DNA of 64,000 nt from Noviherbaspirillum aerium (GCF_008929045.1 NZ_VFAH01000008.1:124001-188000), one strand, 5' to 3'; positions 35,241 through 44,764 are shown, counted from the stretch's first letter. Made by a program: numbers and translations. The notes: generated from the sequence alone by a model not told the origin.

Positions 35241-35256
35241 AGCGATACCAGAGTCT

Positions 35257-35856
35257 TCAAAGCGACTTCACATAGGCGCGGATACCGGCAAGCAGCATCT
35301 CGACCGCCATGGCCGTGAGTATCAACCCCATCAAGCGTTCGAACGCCGTCATGACGCGAGGGCCAAGCACCCGCTGCATGCGTTCCGCGCTCAGCAATAC
35401 CACCAGCCAGATGGCGGCGACGGACAGCAGAACACCCGTATGCAGCATCATTTCCATGGTGGTACTGGAGGAAAAGAGCAGGACCGTCACCAGCGCGGAA
35501 GGCCCTGCCAGCGCCGGAATGGCCAGCGGCACAATGAATGGCTCGCCGGTTTCACCGCCATCGCCCAGCACGCCTCCGGGCTGCGGGAATACCATGCGCA
35601 GTGCGATCAAGAACAGGATGACGCCGCCGCCGATCCGCAGTGCGATATCGGTGAGCTGCAAGGCGTTGAGAAAATGCCTCCCGAAGAACATGAAGACCAG
35701 CAGAAGCAGGAACGCGATCAGGCATTCCCGGACAATGACCTTGCCCCGCCGTTCCGGCGGCACATGAGCCAGGGCGCTTGCAAACAGGGGCACGTTGCCG
35801 AACGGATCAGTGACAAGCAAGAGAATGATGAACGACTGGAAGAAATTCTCGGTCAT
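35257..35856 (-). CDS. MarC-family integral membrane protein
   Basis: The 199-residue protein has about six hydrophobic segments and the family signature LLLVTDPFGNVPLFASALAHVPPERRG near the start and AIPALAGPSALVTVLLF in the middle. MarC/UPF0056 proteins sit in the inner membrane; an early link with multiple antibiotic resistance was not upheld, and the function is unknown. It ends 16 bases from the Doc-like gene end, convergent with it. Confidence 0.9.
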   Translation of the reverse strand: MTENFFQSFIILLLVTDPFGNVPLFASALAHVPPERRGKVIVRECLIAFLLLLVFMFFGRHFLNALQLTDIALRIGGGVILFLIALRMVFPQPGGVLGDGGETGEPFIVPLAIPALAGPSALVTVLLFSSSTTMEMMLHTGVLLSVAAIWLVVLLSAERMQRVLGPRVMTAFERLMGLILTAMAVEMLLAGIRAYVKSL

Positions 35857-35976
35857 GGCGTTAATCTCTTTCTTGAAATGTTCTTATAGAGTGATGTCTC
35901 GGAACGAGAGAGCCCTGTCAAGCCGGCGAATGGCGTAGCATGCCATAAAGACCGCAAAACAAAATACGGATGAGAC

Positions 35977-38232
35977 ATGCGATCCACCGAATCAAAAAAG
36001 AAGTCGCGCCGCCGCTTCCTGCTCGGCGGACTGGGTGTGGCCGGCGCCCTCATTGTCGGCTGGGGAGTGATGCCGCCCCGGCAGCGCCTCCATATGTCCA
36101 ATCCCTTGCCCGCAAAAGCAGGCGAAGTGATGCTCAATGGCTGGATCCGGATGGCGCGCGACGGCACGGTCACTGTCGCCATGCCGCAGTGCGAGATGGG
36201 GCAGGGCGTGTTCACCGCCTTGCCGATGCTGGTCGCGGAAGAACTTGATGTGCCGCTGGAACAGGTAAGGATCGAGCAGGCTCCGGTCGATCGCATTTTC
36301 GGGAACATGGCAGTCTTGACCGACAGCCTGCCGTTTCATCCGGATGGAGCCGGAACCTTCAAGGAGACCGCGCGCTGGTTCACCGGCAAGGCTGCGCGCG
36401 AACTCGGCCTGATGATCACCGGTGGTTCGACCTCTGTGAAGGATGCATGGATGCCGATGCGCGAGGCGGGCGCCGCGGCGCGCGCAATGCTGGTGGCCGC
36501 CGCCGCCGCGGAGTGGAATGTCGATGCCCAGACATGCCGTACCGAGAACGGCGCGGTCATCCATGCCGGCGGCAGGCGCGCTGCTTATGCCGACCTGGCA
36601 GAGAAGGCGCTGAACTCAAGGCCCGCCGCGGTAAGGCTCAAGCGCCCCAATCAATTCAGGCTGATCGGTACCGCACAGCCGCGCCGCGATTCCGCGGCCA
36701 AGGTCAATGGCTCCGCTGCGTTCGGCATGGATGTCCGTCCCGAGGGGATGGTGTATGCCGCAGTCAGAATGGCGCCGGCCATCGGCGGATCCATGCGCAG
36801 CGCAAGAACCGACGCGGCCAAGGCCATGCCCGGCGTGCTGGATGTGATCAATTTTTCCGGCGCCGCGCCCGGCATGGCAGGGCTGGCCGTGCTGGCCAGG
36901 ACTTACTGGCAGGCGAAGCAGGCGGCGATGGCTTTGATGATCGACTGGGATGCCGGTCCGCACGAGGCTTTATCAACGCAAAGCGTGTTCCGGGAACTGG
37001 AGCAGCGCATCGATGCGGAATCCGGCTACGTATATCACGAAGCGGGGACGCCTGATCCGATGAAGACGGGCGTCAAGACCGTGCAGGCGGAATACCGGGC
37101 GCCATTCCTGGCGCATGCAACCATGGAACCGGTCAATTGCACAGCGCTTGTCAAGGAAGGCAAGGTCATTCTCTGGGTCCCCACGCAAGTGCCCAGCCTG
37201 GCCATCAATGTCGCCGCCAGCATCGCCAAAACATCCGTCGAGAAGGTGGAGCTGAACGTGACTTACATCGGCGGCGGCTTCGGCCGACGGCTGGAGACCG
37301 ACATGATTGCCCAGGCGGTCTCGATTGCCGCGCAGGCAAACGGCGTGCCGGTGCAGGTGATATGGAGCCGCGAGGACGACATGGCGCATGACATGTACCG
37401 GCCTGCCGCGCTGGCGCGTTTCACTGCGGTGCTGGACAAGGCCGGCAGTGTGGTGAGCTATCGAAACAAGCTGGCCTCCGGGGCGATCACGCATCAAGTG
37501 CTCGCACGTACGATCGGCTACGAGGGCGTGGGGCCCGACAAGACCACGGCTGAAGGCGCATTCGACATGCCCTACGAGTTCAGCCATCAAAGCATTGCGC
37601 ATGTGACCGTGCCAACGCCTGTCCCGCTCGGATACTGGCGTTCGGTCGGTCATTCGCACAATGCGTTTTTCAAGGAAAGCTTCATCGATGAACTGGCACA
37701 TGCCGCCGGCAAGGATGAAGTGGAATTCCGCCGCGGCCTGCTGCAGCGGCATCCATACCATCTGGCGGTACTGGATGCGGCGGTGGCGCAGGCCGGCAAG
37801 CCGGGACCGGGCAGGGCGCACGGCGTGGCGCTGCATGCTTCATTCGGATCCATCGTGGCGCAGGTGGCGGAAGTCTCCATGGAAGGCAATGACATCCGGG
37901 TGCACAAGGTGACTTGCGCCATCGATTGCGGCCTCGCCGTCAATCCCAACATCATTGCGCAGCAGATGGAGTCGGGGATCGTGTTCGGGCTGAGCGCCGC
38001 CCTGTTCGGGGAAGTGACGATCAAGAACGGCAGGGTGCAGCAGCAGAATTTCCACGACTATCCGGTACTGAGAATGAATCAGGCCCCGGAAGTCCATACC
38101 ATCGTGATGAAAAGCGCCGCGCCGCCGGAAGGCGTGGGCGAACCCGGTACGCCGCCGATCGCGCCCGCCGTCGCCAATGCGGTATTCAAGCTGACCGGCC
38201 GGCGACTGCGCAGCCTGCCGCTCAAGCTATAG
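35977..38232 (+). CDS. Tat-exported molybdenum hydroxylase large subunit (IorB type)
   Basis: The 751-residue protein is of the xanthine dehydrogenase family, isoquinoline 1-oxidoreductase/aldehyde oxidase beta-subunit branch. The N-terminus SRRRFLLGGLGVAGALIVGW is a twin-arginine signal, so it is exported folded with its cofactor. Molybdopterin-binding landmarks are QCEMGQGVFTALPMLVAEEL, YIGGGFGRRLETD and, near the C-terminus, GVGEPGTPPIAP with the catalytic glutamate. Partners normally next to it (a 2Fe-2S small subunit and c-type cytochrome) are absent here, so electron transfer partners must lie elsewhere. The substrate is not deducible. Confidence 0.9.
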   Translation: MRSTESKKKSRRRFLLGGLGVAGALIVGWGVMPPRQRLHMSNPLPAKAGEVMLNGWIRMARDGTVTVAMPQCEMGQGVFTALPMLVAEELDVPLEQVRIEQAPVDRIFGNMAVLTDSLPFHPDGAGTFKETARWFTGKAARELGLMITGGSTSVKDAWMPMREAGAAARAMLVAAAAAEWNVDAQTCRTENGAVIHAGGRRAAYADLAEKALNSRPAAVRLKRPNQFRLIGTAQPRRDSAAKVNGSAAFGMDVRPEGMVYAAVRMAPAIGGSMRSARTDAAKAMPGVLDVINFSGAAPGMAGLAVLARTYWQAKQAAMALMIDWDAGPHEALSTQSVFRELEQRIDAESGYVYHEAGTPDPMKTGVKTVQAEYRAPFLAHATMEPVNCTALVKEGKVILWVPTQVPSLAINVAASIAKTSVEKVELNVTYIGGGFGRRLETDMIAQAVSIAAQANGVPVQVIWSREDDMAHDMYRPAALARFTAVLDKAGSVVSYRNKLASGAITHQVLARTIGYEGVGPDKTTAEGAFDMPYEFSHQSIAHVTVPTPVPLGYWRSVGHSHNAFFKESFIDELAHAAGKDEVEFRRGLLQRHPYHLAVLDAAVAQAGKPGPGRAHGVALHASFGSIVAQVAEVSMEGNDIRVHKVTCAIDCGLAVNPNIIAQQMESGIVFGLSAALFGEVTIKNGRVQQQNFHDYPVLRMNQAPEVHTIVMKSAAPPEGVGEPGTPPIAPAVANAVFKLTGRRLRSLPLKL

Positions 38233-38236
38233 GTCC

Positions 38237-38265
38237 GGTCCGAAAAATGAACCATCTTTCGGGCC
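38237..38265 (+). terminator. Weak hairpin after molybdenum hydroxylase
   Basis: GGTCCGAAA and TTTCGGGCC form a 9-bp stem with one G-T pair, five bases after the stop codon. No U-tract follows, so termination is uncertain. Confidence 0.35.
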
Positions 38266-38291
38266 GAAGCAATAAGCCAGGCAGCTTGATT

Positions 38292-38729
38292 TCAGGCAGC
38301 GTCTGCGTTGTCCAATAGCACGCGCAGGTTGCAGATGCGCTGCCATTCGCGTCGCTCTTTGGACAAGTCGGCTTCCATCTGCAACTGCTCACCGCTTTTC
38401 TCGGCCTGTGCCGCGATCAGCCGGTCTGCAATCTTCATGTCAGGCAACACCGTGCCGAAAAAGGCAACATTGCCGCCGCGCTGGATCAGTAGCGTCGGGA
38501 AGTTGTCGACATCGATATCGCCAATGAAATCGGCCTGGTCTTCGATGTCTATCCAGGCGAAATGCTTGTCAGGATGCAATGCGGCAAGCTGTTCAAAGCT
38601 GGCGCGATAGGAATCGCAAGTGCCGCACCACGCAGCGCAGAGGCAGGCAATCACCCAGGTGTCATTTTCCAGCCATTGGGCCAGTTGGGCGCGATTGTTC
38701 TCATCAAGGGTAAAGCCGGTCCAGGACAT
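38292..38729 (-). CDS. Thioredoxin-fold protein
   Basis: The 145-residue protein has a thioredoxin core (VIACLCAAWCGTCDSYRASFEQLA) with C35 and C38 forming CGTC, followed by the family beta strands and the cis-proline FPTLLIQRGG. The C-terminal 40 residues form a charged helix (EKSGEQLQMEADLSKERREWQRI). No signal peptide is visible, so it is cytoplasmic. It is convergent with the molybdenum hydroxylase gene. It probably acts as a thiol reductase or co-chaperone; its partner is unknown. Confidence 0.87.
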   Translation of the reverse strand: MSWTGFTLDENNRAQLAQWLENDTWVIACLCAAWCGTCDSYRASFEQLAALHPDKHFAWIDIEDQADFIGDIDVDNFPTLLIQRGGNVAFFGTVLPDMKIADRLIAAQAEKSGEQLQMEADLSKERREWQRICNLRVLLDNADAA

Positions 38730-38862
38730 GAAGGTGAAAGCAGCGTGGCAAGTCGACGGGAGCCTTATTGTAAGGCAAGGACCTGCCTGCCGCTCGGTGA
38801 AGCAGAATCAGCAGACGATGCAGTCACTCAACTGGCTCGATCAACCCGGGCAGCAGTATTGC

Positions 38863-39063
38863 TCAGGCAGTCGTATTGACATTCTGTCCAAGGTGGGGAG
38901 GCAGATTCGCAGCCGGCGTTACCGGGGGCAGCGCCTGCAGCAGCGCCGTCGCATTACTGGCTTGCATGTCCATTGCCTTTTTCAGAACGGCGACATTTAC
39001 CGCGTCCGCCGTGGCGGTCGATGCCATCGTTGTCGCAAGCCTCGCGATGTCCGTCACTTCCAT
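38863..39063 (-). CDS. YjfB-like small putative motility protein
   Basis: The 66-residue protein reads MEVTDIARLATTMASTATADAVNVAVLKKAMDMQASNATALLQALP and ends NLPPHLGQNVNTTA, the pattern of the YjfB family (putative motility protein). AGGAG stands seven bases before ATG. It is predicted to be one long helix with a C-terminal tail. The function is unknown; the family was named after a Bacillus gene linked to sigma-D motility control, and here the nearest flagellar gene is 38 kb away. Confidence 0.8.
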   Translation of the reverse strand: MEVTDIARLATTMASTATADAVNVAVLKKAMDMQASNATALLQALPPVTPAANLPPHLGQNVNTTA

Positions 39064-39158
39064 AAGCCTCTCCTGTCATTTTCATCGGTAACGGCAAAGT
39101 CATGCCAAGCTTTAGCTATTTGGCCCGAAGAAGCATACCGGCACGGTAAAATAACGGC

Positions 39159-39842
39159 ATGCGTACCATTCTTGCCATCGAAACATCCTCCGATCTCGCT
39201 TCCGCCGCCTTGCTGCACAATGGCCGGCTTCTCGCACGCGACAGTTCCGGCGTGCAGACCCACTCCCAGTCCGTGTTGCCCATGGTTCAGCAGCTGCTGG
39301 CCGAGGCAGGCGTGCCGCTTTCGCAATGCGATGCCATTGCATTCGGCGCCGGTCCCGGCTCCTTCACCGGCGTTCGTACCGCATGCGGCGTGGCGCAGGG
39401 CCTGGCTTTCGGGGCGGATCTACCGCTGGTTCCTGTCGTGACCCTGCAAGCCATGGCGCAGGCCTGCCGTGAACGCTGCGGTGCCGACGAGGTTCTGGTT
39501 GCGCTCGACGCCCGCATGGAAGAGGTGTACTGGGCGGAATATCGATTCGACAATGGCTGGCACACGGTAGCCGGACCCGCGCTCGCCGCCGCTTCGGCCG
39601 TGACGGCATCGGCAAGGGCGACCGCCTGCGGCAATGGCCTGATCGCCTATGCCCCCGCCTTTGCAGGCAAGGAATTCGCCATCTGTCCGGACATTGTTCC
39701 GCATGCCGCCCAGGTAGCCACGCTTGCTCTGGAGGAGTTGCTTGCAGGCCGCAGCATCCATGCACGCGAAGCCCAGCCGATCTACCTGCGCAACAAGGTT
39801 GCCCTGACCACGTCCGAACGTCTGGCAAAGGCGGCGGCATGA
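39159..39842 (+). CDS. tsaB: TsaB, tRNA t6A37 synthesis subunit
   Basis: The 227-residue ASKHA-fold protein is the scaffold of the TsaBDE complex that makes threonylcarbamoyl-adenosine at position 37 of ANN-decoding tRNAs. The start MRTILAIETSSDLASAALL, GAGPGSFTGVRTACGVAQGLAFG and ARMEEVYWAEY are family hallmarks. Its stop overlaps the rimI start as ATGA, giving coupled translation of tsaB-rimI-udg. Confidence 0.95.
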   Translation: MRTILAIETSSDLASAALLHNGRLLARDSSGVQTHSQSVLPMVQQLLAEAGVPLSQCDAIAFGAGPGSFTGVRTACGVAQGLAFGADLPLVPVVTLQAMAQACRERCGADEVLVALDARMEEVYWAEYRFDNGWHTVAGPALAAASAVTASARATACGNGLIAYAPAFAGKEFAICPDIVPHAAQVATLALEELLAGRSIHAREAQPIYLRNKVALTTSERLAKAAA

Positions 39843-40330
39843 ATGCCGTCTACAGAGTCGTCGCCGAATCGCCCGCACCGGACTCCCTGCGCTTCGCGCC
39901 CATGCGGGTCGAAGATCTCTCGGATGTGCTTGCCATCGAAAACGACGTATATCCGCATCCCTGGACGCGCGGCAACTTTCTCGATTCCCTCTACAGCGGT
40001 TACGAAAGCTGGACCTTGCGCGAAGCGTCCGGTCTGCTGGCCGGCTATTTCCTGGTGATGCTTGCGGTCGACGAAGCTCACCTGCTCAACATCAGTGTAC
40101 GCCCCGACCTGCACGGACACGGCGTGGGCCGCATGCAACTCGACCGCATCGTCGCACTCTCAAGAGAGAAGGCCATGTCCTCGGTGCTGCTTGAGGTCAG
40201 GCCGTCCAACCAGCGCGCGCTGGAGGTGTACCGGCGTTACGGCTTTGCCGAGATCGGCAAGCGCAAGGGATATTATCCCGCCGCCAACGGCACGCGCGAG
40301 GACGCCATCGTGATGAGGTTTCATCTATGA
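39839..40330 (+). CDS. rimI: RimI, ribosomal protein S18 N-acetyltransferase
   Basis: The 163-residue GNAT enzyme acetylates the N-terminal alanine of ribosomal protein S18 in E. coli. Acetyl-CoA binding motif A reads ISVRPDLHGHGVGRMQLDRIV, followed by LLEVRPSNQRALEVYRRYGFAEIGKRKGYY. It overlaps tsaB and the uracil glycosylase gene by four bases each, the usual bacterial arrangement. Confidence 0.94.
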   Translation: MNAVYRVVAESPAPDSLRFAPMRVEDLSDVLAIENDVYPHPWTRGNFLDSLYSGYESWTLREASGLLAGYFLVMLAVDEAHLLNISVRPDLHGHGVGRMQLDRIVALSREKAMSSVLLEVRPSNQRALEVYRRYGFAEIGKRKGYYPAANGTREDAIVMRFHL

Positions 40331-41136
40331 CCGCAAATTCGAATCGCCGCAAGGCTTTTCTTGAAGAGATGGATCTCGGACCGTTGTGGACGCAGCGCCA
40401 CGCGCCGTCCGGACCGGAAGACGCATTGGCGGCGCCGGACGACGGTACGGCCATGCCGGGCCGGGAGGCTGGCGCGCAGCGTTCGGCGCAGGTTGCCATG
40501 CCAGTCGAGGAGGCTGGCCTGCCGGTGCATCCGAGCGCGCCGCCGCAGCCCGAAGTGGCTTTGATGGACTGGGCCACGCTCAAGGCCAATGTCGCCGGAT
40601 GCGTTAAATGCGATCTGTGCCGCGGCCGTACCCGAACAGTATTCGGTGTCGGCGACGAGAAAGCGCGCTGGCTTTTCATCGGCGAAGGACCGGGCCGCAA
40701 TGAGGATTTGCAGGGGGAGCCTTTCGTCGGCCAAGCCGGCAAGCTGCTCGACAACATGCTGATCGCCATGGGACTGCGCAGGGGCGAGAATGCCTACATC
40801 GCCAATATCGTCAAATGCCGTCCTACCGATGACAATGGCCGCGACCGGCCGCCGACGGCCGATGAGGTTGCGGCTTGCCTGCCCTATCTGGAGCGGCAGA
40901 TCGAACTCATCCAGCCCACCATGCTGGTGGCGCTCGGCAAGACTGCCGCGCTTGCATTGCTCGGCCTGGATCCCGATACGCCGGTATCGCGCCTGCGCGG
41001 AAAGATCCATCGCTATGCCGGCCGGCCGCTGGTCGTGACCTACCATCCTGCCTATCTGCTGCGCAACATGGCGGACAAGCGCAAATCCTGGGAAGATCTC
41101 AGCCTGGCCATGGCCACTTATGCTGGTGCCGACTGA
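40327..41136 (+). CDS. Family 4 uracil-DNA glycosylase
   Basis: The 269-residue enzyme removes uracil from DNA. A low-complexity N-terminus (20-75) precedes the core: CVKCDLC and VKCRP supply the 4Fe-4S cysteines, GEGPGRNEDLQGEPFVGQAGKLLDNML carries the uracil-binding loop, and TYHPAYLLRNMADKRKSWEDL the C-terminal motif. This is the UDGa class with an iron-sulfur cluster. It is coupled to rimI by an ATGA overlap. Confidence 0.94.
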   Translation: MTANSNRRKAFLEEMDLGPLWTQRHAPSGPEDALAAPDDGTAMPGREAGAQRSAQVAMPVEEAGLPVHPSAPPQPEVALMDWATLKANVAGCVKCDLCRGRTRTVFGVGDEKARWLFIGEGPGRNEDLQGEPFVGQAGKLLDNMLIAMGLRRGENAYIANIVKCRPTDDNGRDRPPTADEVAACLPYLERQIELIQPTMLVALGKTAALALLGLDPDTPVSRLRGKIHRYAGRPLVVTYHPAYLLRNMADKRKSWEDLSLAMATYAGAD

Positions 41137-42130
41137 ACCAACTGGGCCAATTGAGCCAGTTGGGCCGACCGACCCGCACCGGCACCGGCACCGCTATCAA
41201 GTCCGATTCCATGAGAGATGGAGTCATCTCAACAATCCGCATGTACGTACGCTGGCCTGGCTGCTCGACGCGCCCGACCTGCTCGACCCCAGGGCGGAAG
41301 AATGGCAGGGCCGGGTTGCCAGCCTGGAGCCCGTTGACGAAATGACGCGTGCATGGCTGGACGAGCTCGATAGCCTGCCCGCCGCACTGCAAGCTTCACT
41401 GGAAGTTCATCCTCACAAGCGCCTGGGCCGCTATGCGGAGCAGCTCATGGCGTTCTATCTGCAGCATCGCCGGTGGCTGGTCGCGCATGGCGTGCAGGTG
41501 CGTGCAGGAAAAAACCAGACCATCGGCGAGTTCGACTTTCTGCTGAGGCAGGGCGATGCCCTGGTGCACTGGGAATTCGCCACCAAGCTTTATCTGCTGG
41601 AATCCGGCGGCCATGGGAGGCAGGCGGATTACTATGTCGGTCCGAATCTGGCCGACACGCTGGGCGCGAAGATCCGGAAGATCATGGATCAGCAATTGAT
41701 GCTGTCGCAGCATCCCGCCGCGCTGGCGCATCTGCCGCAACCGGTCAACCTGGCGCAGGCGCTGATCAAGGGGTGGCTGTTCTATCATGGCGAAACGCCG
41801 CTGCCGGCGCAGCCTCAGGGCATTTCCCATGGACACTGCAAGGGATTCTGGTGCGCTCTGCAGGAGGTCCGGCAATTATCGGCGCGGCATTATGCCGTGC
41901 TTCCACGGCTTGGCTGGCTCGCGCCGGCGAAGCTGCCGCGTCCGGCGGCACTCAGCCATGAGGAACTGACACGGCAGCTCCAGCGGCATTTTCAGGAGAA
42001 CGACGCTCCGGTATTGATCGCCTTGCTGGAAGAGGGTGGGCAGGATTTCCTGCTTGAATCGGACCGCGGGTTCATCGTTCCGGACGACTGGCGCAGCCGC
42101 GCCGAGGTACGCATCCGGCATGCAGGATGA
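41120..42130 (+). CDS. DUF1853 family protein
   Basis: The 336-residue protein is a DUF1853 member: HPHKRLGRYAEQLMAFYLQHR, GEFDFLLRQGDALVHWEFATKLYLL and YYVGPNLADTLGAKIRKIMDQQLMLS are its conserved blocks; the E-x-D and E-x-A-x-K pattern resembles a PD-(D/E)XK nuclease-like core. ATG 41120 lies inside the udg gene and the first 27 residues (TEPTGPIEPVGPTDPHRHRHR) are repetitive, so the true start may be later, near HLNNPHVRTLAWLL. No function is known. Confidence 0.8.
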   Translation: MLVPTEPTGPIEPVGPTDPHRHRHRYQVRFHERWSHLNNPHVRTLAWLLDAPDLLDPRAEEWQGRVASLEPVDEMTRAWLDELDSLPAALQASLEVHPHKRLGRYAEQLMAFYLQHRRWLVAHGVQVRAGKNQTIGEFDFLLRQGDALVHWEFATKLYLLESGGHGRQADYYVGPNLADTLGAKIRKIMDQQLMLSQHPAALAHLPQPVNLAQALIKGWLFYHGETPLPAQPQGISHGHCKGFWCALQEVRQLSARHYAVLPRLGWLAPAKLPRPAALSHEELTRQLQRHFQENDAPVLIALLEEGGQDFLLESDRGFIVPDDWRSRAEVRIRHAG

Positions 42131-42193
42131 CTCCTCAGCGCTTCAACGCGCCGGTTATCGAATCCTTCATTAAATTCCTGCCGCGGCTTGCAA

Positions 42194-43462
42194 TCAATGC
42201 TTGTGTTCGCCGATCAGCGACAGCGAATCGCGTTCGCGCTGATTGGCCGCATGCTTGCGCATGGCCAGCATCATGGTCCCGGAAACGAACACGCCAAACA
42301 TGATGATGACGATATTGATATCGAGATTGAGCTTGACCATCAGCGCATACAGCATGAGCATCGTCAGGACCGAAAGGTTCTCGTTGAAGTTCTGCACGGC
42401 GATGGAATGCCCCGCGCTCAGGAGCACATGCCCGCGGTGCTGCAGGAGGGCATTCATCGGCACGACAAAATAGCCCGACAGCGCACCCACCAGCACCAGC
42501 AGCGGATAGGCAAGCCATACCGTATGCACCATCGTCATCGTGCATACGATCAGGCCCATGGCCACGCCCAGCGGCATGACGGTCAGTGATTTTTTCAGGG
42601 GGACAAAGCGGGCAGCCGCAGCCGCGCCTACGGCCACGCCGACGGCAAAGATGCCTTGCAGGATCGCCGCCTTGTCCAATGGCATGTTGAGCGACTTTTC
42701 CGCCCATTTGAGCACGATGAATTGCAGCGTCGCGCCCGCACCCCAGAACAGGGTGGTGACGGCAAGTGAAATCTGGCCCAGCTTGTCCCGCCACAGGGTG
42801 GTGAAGCAATTCGAGAAATCGGCGATCAGCTTGACCGGATTGCGTTCCTGGTGAGGATAACGCGCGCCGGTATCCGGAATCCGCAGGTTGAAGATGGCTG
42901 CCAATACATAGGTCACCATGATGACCGACAAGGCCGCTTCGGCCGAGGTATCGATGCCGAGATCAAATAGCGGAAAATCGAATGCAAGCAGCGCGCTTGA
43001 AATTTGCGCATTGACCAGCGCGCCACCCATCACCGTGCCGAGAATGATGGAGATGACTGTCAATCCCTCGATCCATCCGTTGGCCGCCACGAGTTTCTCC
43101 GGCGGCAGCAATTCGGTGAGAATGCCGTACTTCGCCGGCGAATATGCGGCCGCGCCGAAGCCGACCACCGCATAGGCAAACAAAGGATGGACTTCCAGGA
43201 ACATCAGGCTGCAGCCGGCGATCTTGATCAGGTTGGTAATGAACATGACGCGGCCCTTGGGAAGCGAGTCCGCAAAGGCGCCGACGAAGGCTGCAAGAAG
43301 AACGTAGGAGAGAACGAAGAACAGCTTGAGCAGCGGCGTCATCCATGCCGGAGATTTCATGGCTGTCAACAGTGCGATGGCCGCGATGAGGAGAGCATTG
43401 TCGGCAAGCGAAGAAAAAAACTGCGCTGCCATGATGGTGTAAAAACCGCGATTCATCCGCAT
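42194..43462 (-). CDS. lplT: LplT-like lysophospholipid transporter (MFS)
   Basis: I take ATG 43462 (MRMNRGFYTIMAAQFFSSLADNALLIAAIALL), giving 422 residues; the frame runs 45 codons further but that part is not like a transporter. It has about twelve helices and GAFADSLPKGRVMFITNLIKIAG between helices 2 and 3. LplT flips 2-acyl lysophospholipids across the inner membrane and usually sits with aas; no aas gene is here. It is divergent from alr. No ribosome site is apparent for either ATG, so the start is uncertain. Confidence 0.87.
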   Translation of the reverse strand: MRMNRGFYTIMAAQFFSSLADNALLIAAIALLTAMKSPAWMTPLLKLFFVLSYVLLAAFVGAFADSLPKGRVMFITNLIKIAGCSLMFLEVHPLFAYAVVGFGAAAYSPAKYGILTELLPPEKLVAANGWIEGLTVISIILGTVMGGALVNAQISSALLAFDFPLFDLGIDTSAEAALSVIMVTYVLAAIFNLRIPDTGARYPHQERNPVKLIADFSNCFTTLWRDKLGQISLAVTTLFWGAGATLQFIVLKWAEKSLNMPLDKAAILQGIFAVGVAVGAAAAARFVPLKKSLTVMPLGVAMGLIVCTMTMVHTVWLAYPLLVLVGALSGYFVVPMNALLQHRGHVLLSAGHSIAVQNFNENLSVLTMLMLYALMVKLNLDINIVIIMFGVFVSGTMMLAMRKHAANQRERDSLSLIGEHKH

Positions 43463-43611
43463 ATTGAGGGGTACCCGTGTTTCTCTACTGTCTCCGGCTT
43501 GCTTTATACCATGAAAATCCTGACGGACAGGGTTTTGATAGGCATGGTTCCGTAGCCGTCCAGTAGAATAAACCCTCGCAAACATGTCCCACAGCAAATA
43601 GTTTCAGCCCC

Positions 43612-44688
43612 ATGCCAAGACCCATCGTCGCCCGAATCCACGCTGCTGCAATGCGGCACAATCTGAATGTTGCCAGCCGCGCGGCGCCCCGTTCCAAAGT
43701 ATGGGCGGTAGTCAAGGCCAATGCCTACGGACATGGCCTGGCGCGCGCCAGCCGGGCCTTCGATGCGGCCGATGGCCTGGCCCTGATCGAGGTGGACGGC
43801 GCTCTTCGCCTACGCGACTTGGGGTGGAGAAAGCCGGTGTTGCTGCTCGAAGGCTTCTTTGACGAATCCGACCTGCCCGAACTGGCGGCGCGCGAGATCG
43901 AATTTGCGATTCACTGCCATGAACAGATCGACATGCTGGAAAAGGCTCGGCTCGACAGGCAGGTCGACGTGCATTTGAAGATGAACAGCGGCATGAACCG
44001 GCTGGGCTTCCAACCGGATCAGTACCGCGATGCCTATCAGCGTCTGCAAGCCATTCCCGCGGTCCGCAGCATTACGCTGATGATGCACTTCGCCAATGCG
44101 GACGATCCCGCCAATGCCGCCATGCCGGTGGCCGAGCAGATCCGTCGCTTCGATGCGGCCAGCTCCGGGCTGGAAGGCAGGCGCAGCCTCGCCAATTCCG
44201 CCGCGGTGCTTGGTCATCCCGAGCTTGCTGCGGACTGGGTAAGGCCGGGCGTGATGTTATATGGCGGCACGCCGGGCGGTAAAACGGCGGAGCAGTTCGG
44301 ACTGCAGCCCGCAATGACGCTGGAAAGCGAGATCATCGGCGTTCAGCGCATCCGGGCCGGCGATGCCGTCGGCTACGGCAGCCGCTTCGTTGCCGACAAG
44401 GACATGACTATCGGCGTGGTGGCCGGCGGATACGCGGACGGCTATCCGCGCCATGCGCCGGCTGGCACGCCTGTCATGGTCGGCGGCAGGCGCACCCGTA
44501 TTGTGGGCCGGGTTTCCATGGACATGATCACGGTGGATCTGACCGAGCTGCCTGATGCCGGCTTCGGCAGCAAGGTGGAATTGTGGGGGCGGCATATTCC
44601 CATCGACGAGGTGGCAGGCGCCGCCGGAACCATCGGCTATGAGCTGATGTGCGCACTGGCGCCCCGCGTGGCGGTCATCGAGGACTAA
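43612..44688 (+). CDS. alr: Alanine racemase
   Basis: The 358-residue PLP enzyme interconverts L- and D-alanine for peptidoglycan. VVKANAYGHG carries the Schiff-base lysine K35. VGYGSRFVADKDM contains the second catalytic tyrosine, and VSMDMITVDLTELPD the C-terminal beta domain. Length is usual. It could be the biosynthetic alr or the catabolic dadX; no dadA neighbour supports dadX. Followed by radA after 76 bases. Confidence 0.94.
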   Translation: MPRPIVARIHAAAMRHNLNVASRAAPRSKVWAVVKANAYGHGLARASRAFDAADGLALIEVDGALRLRDLGWRKPVLLLEGFFDESDLPELAAREIEFAIHCHEQIDMLEKARLDRQVDVHLKMNSGMNRLGFQPDQYRDAYQRLQAIPAVRSITLMMHFANADDPANAAMPVAEQIRRFDAASSGLEGRRSLANSAAVLGHPELAADWVRPGVMLYGGTPGGKTAEQFGLQPAMTLESEIIGVQRIRAGDAVGYGSRFVADKDMTIGVVAGGYADGYPRHAPAGTPVMVGGRRTRIVGRVSMDMITVDLTELPDAGFGSKVELWGRHIPIDEVAGAAGTIGYELMCALAPRVAVIED

Positions 44689-44764
44689 GACGGCGGGAAA
44701 CGGTCAGAACCGGTCAGAACCAGCCACACAAGGCCGGACAAGGCCAACAAAAGGTAAATATCCA

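Noticed and set aside
42194-43597. 45-codon N-terminal extension of the LplT-like transporter
   Set aside because: The extension is not hydrophobic or conserved-looking, and transporters of this family start just before the first helix.
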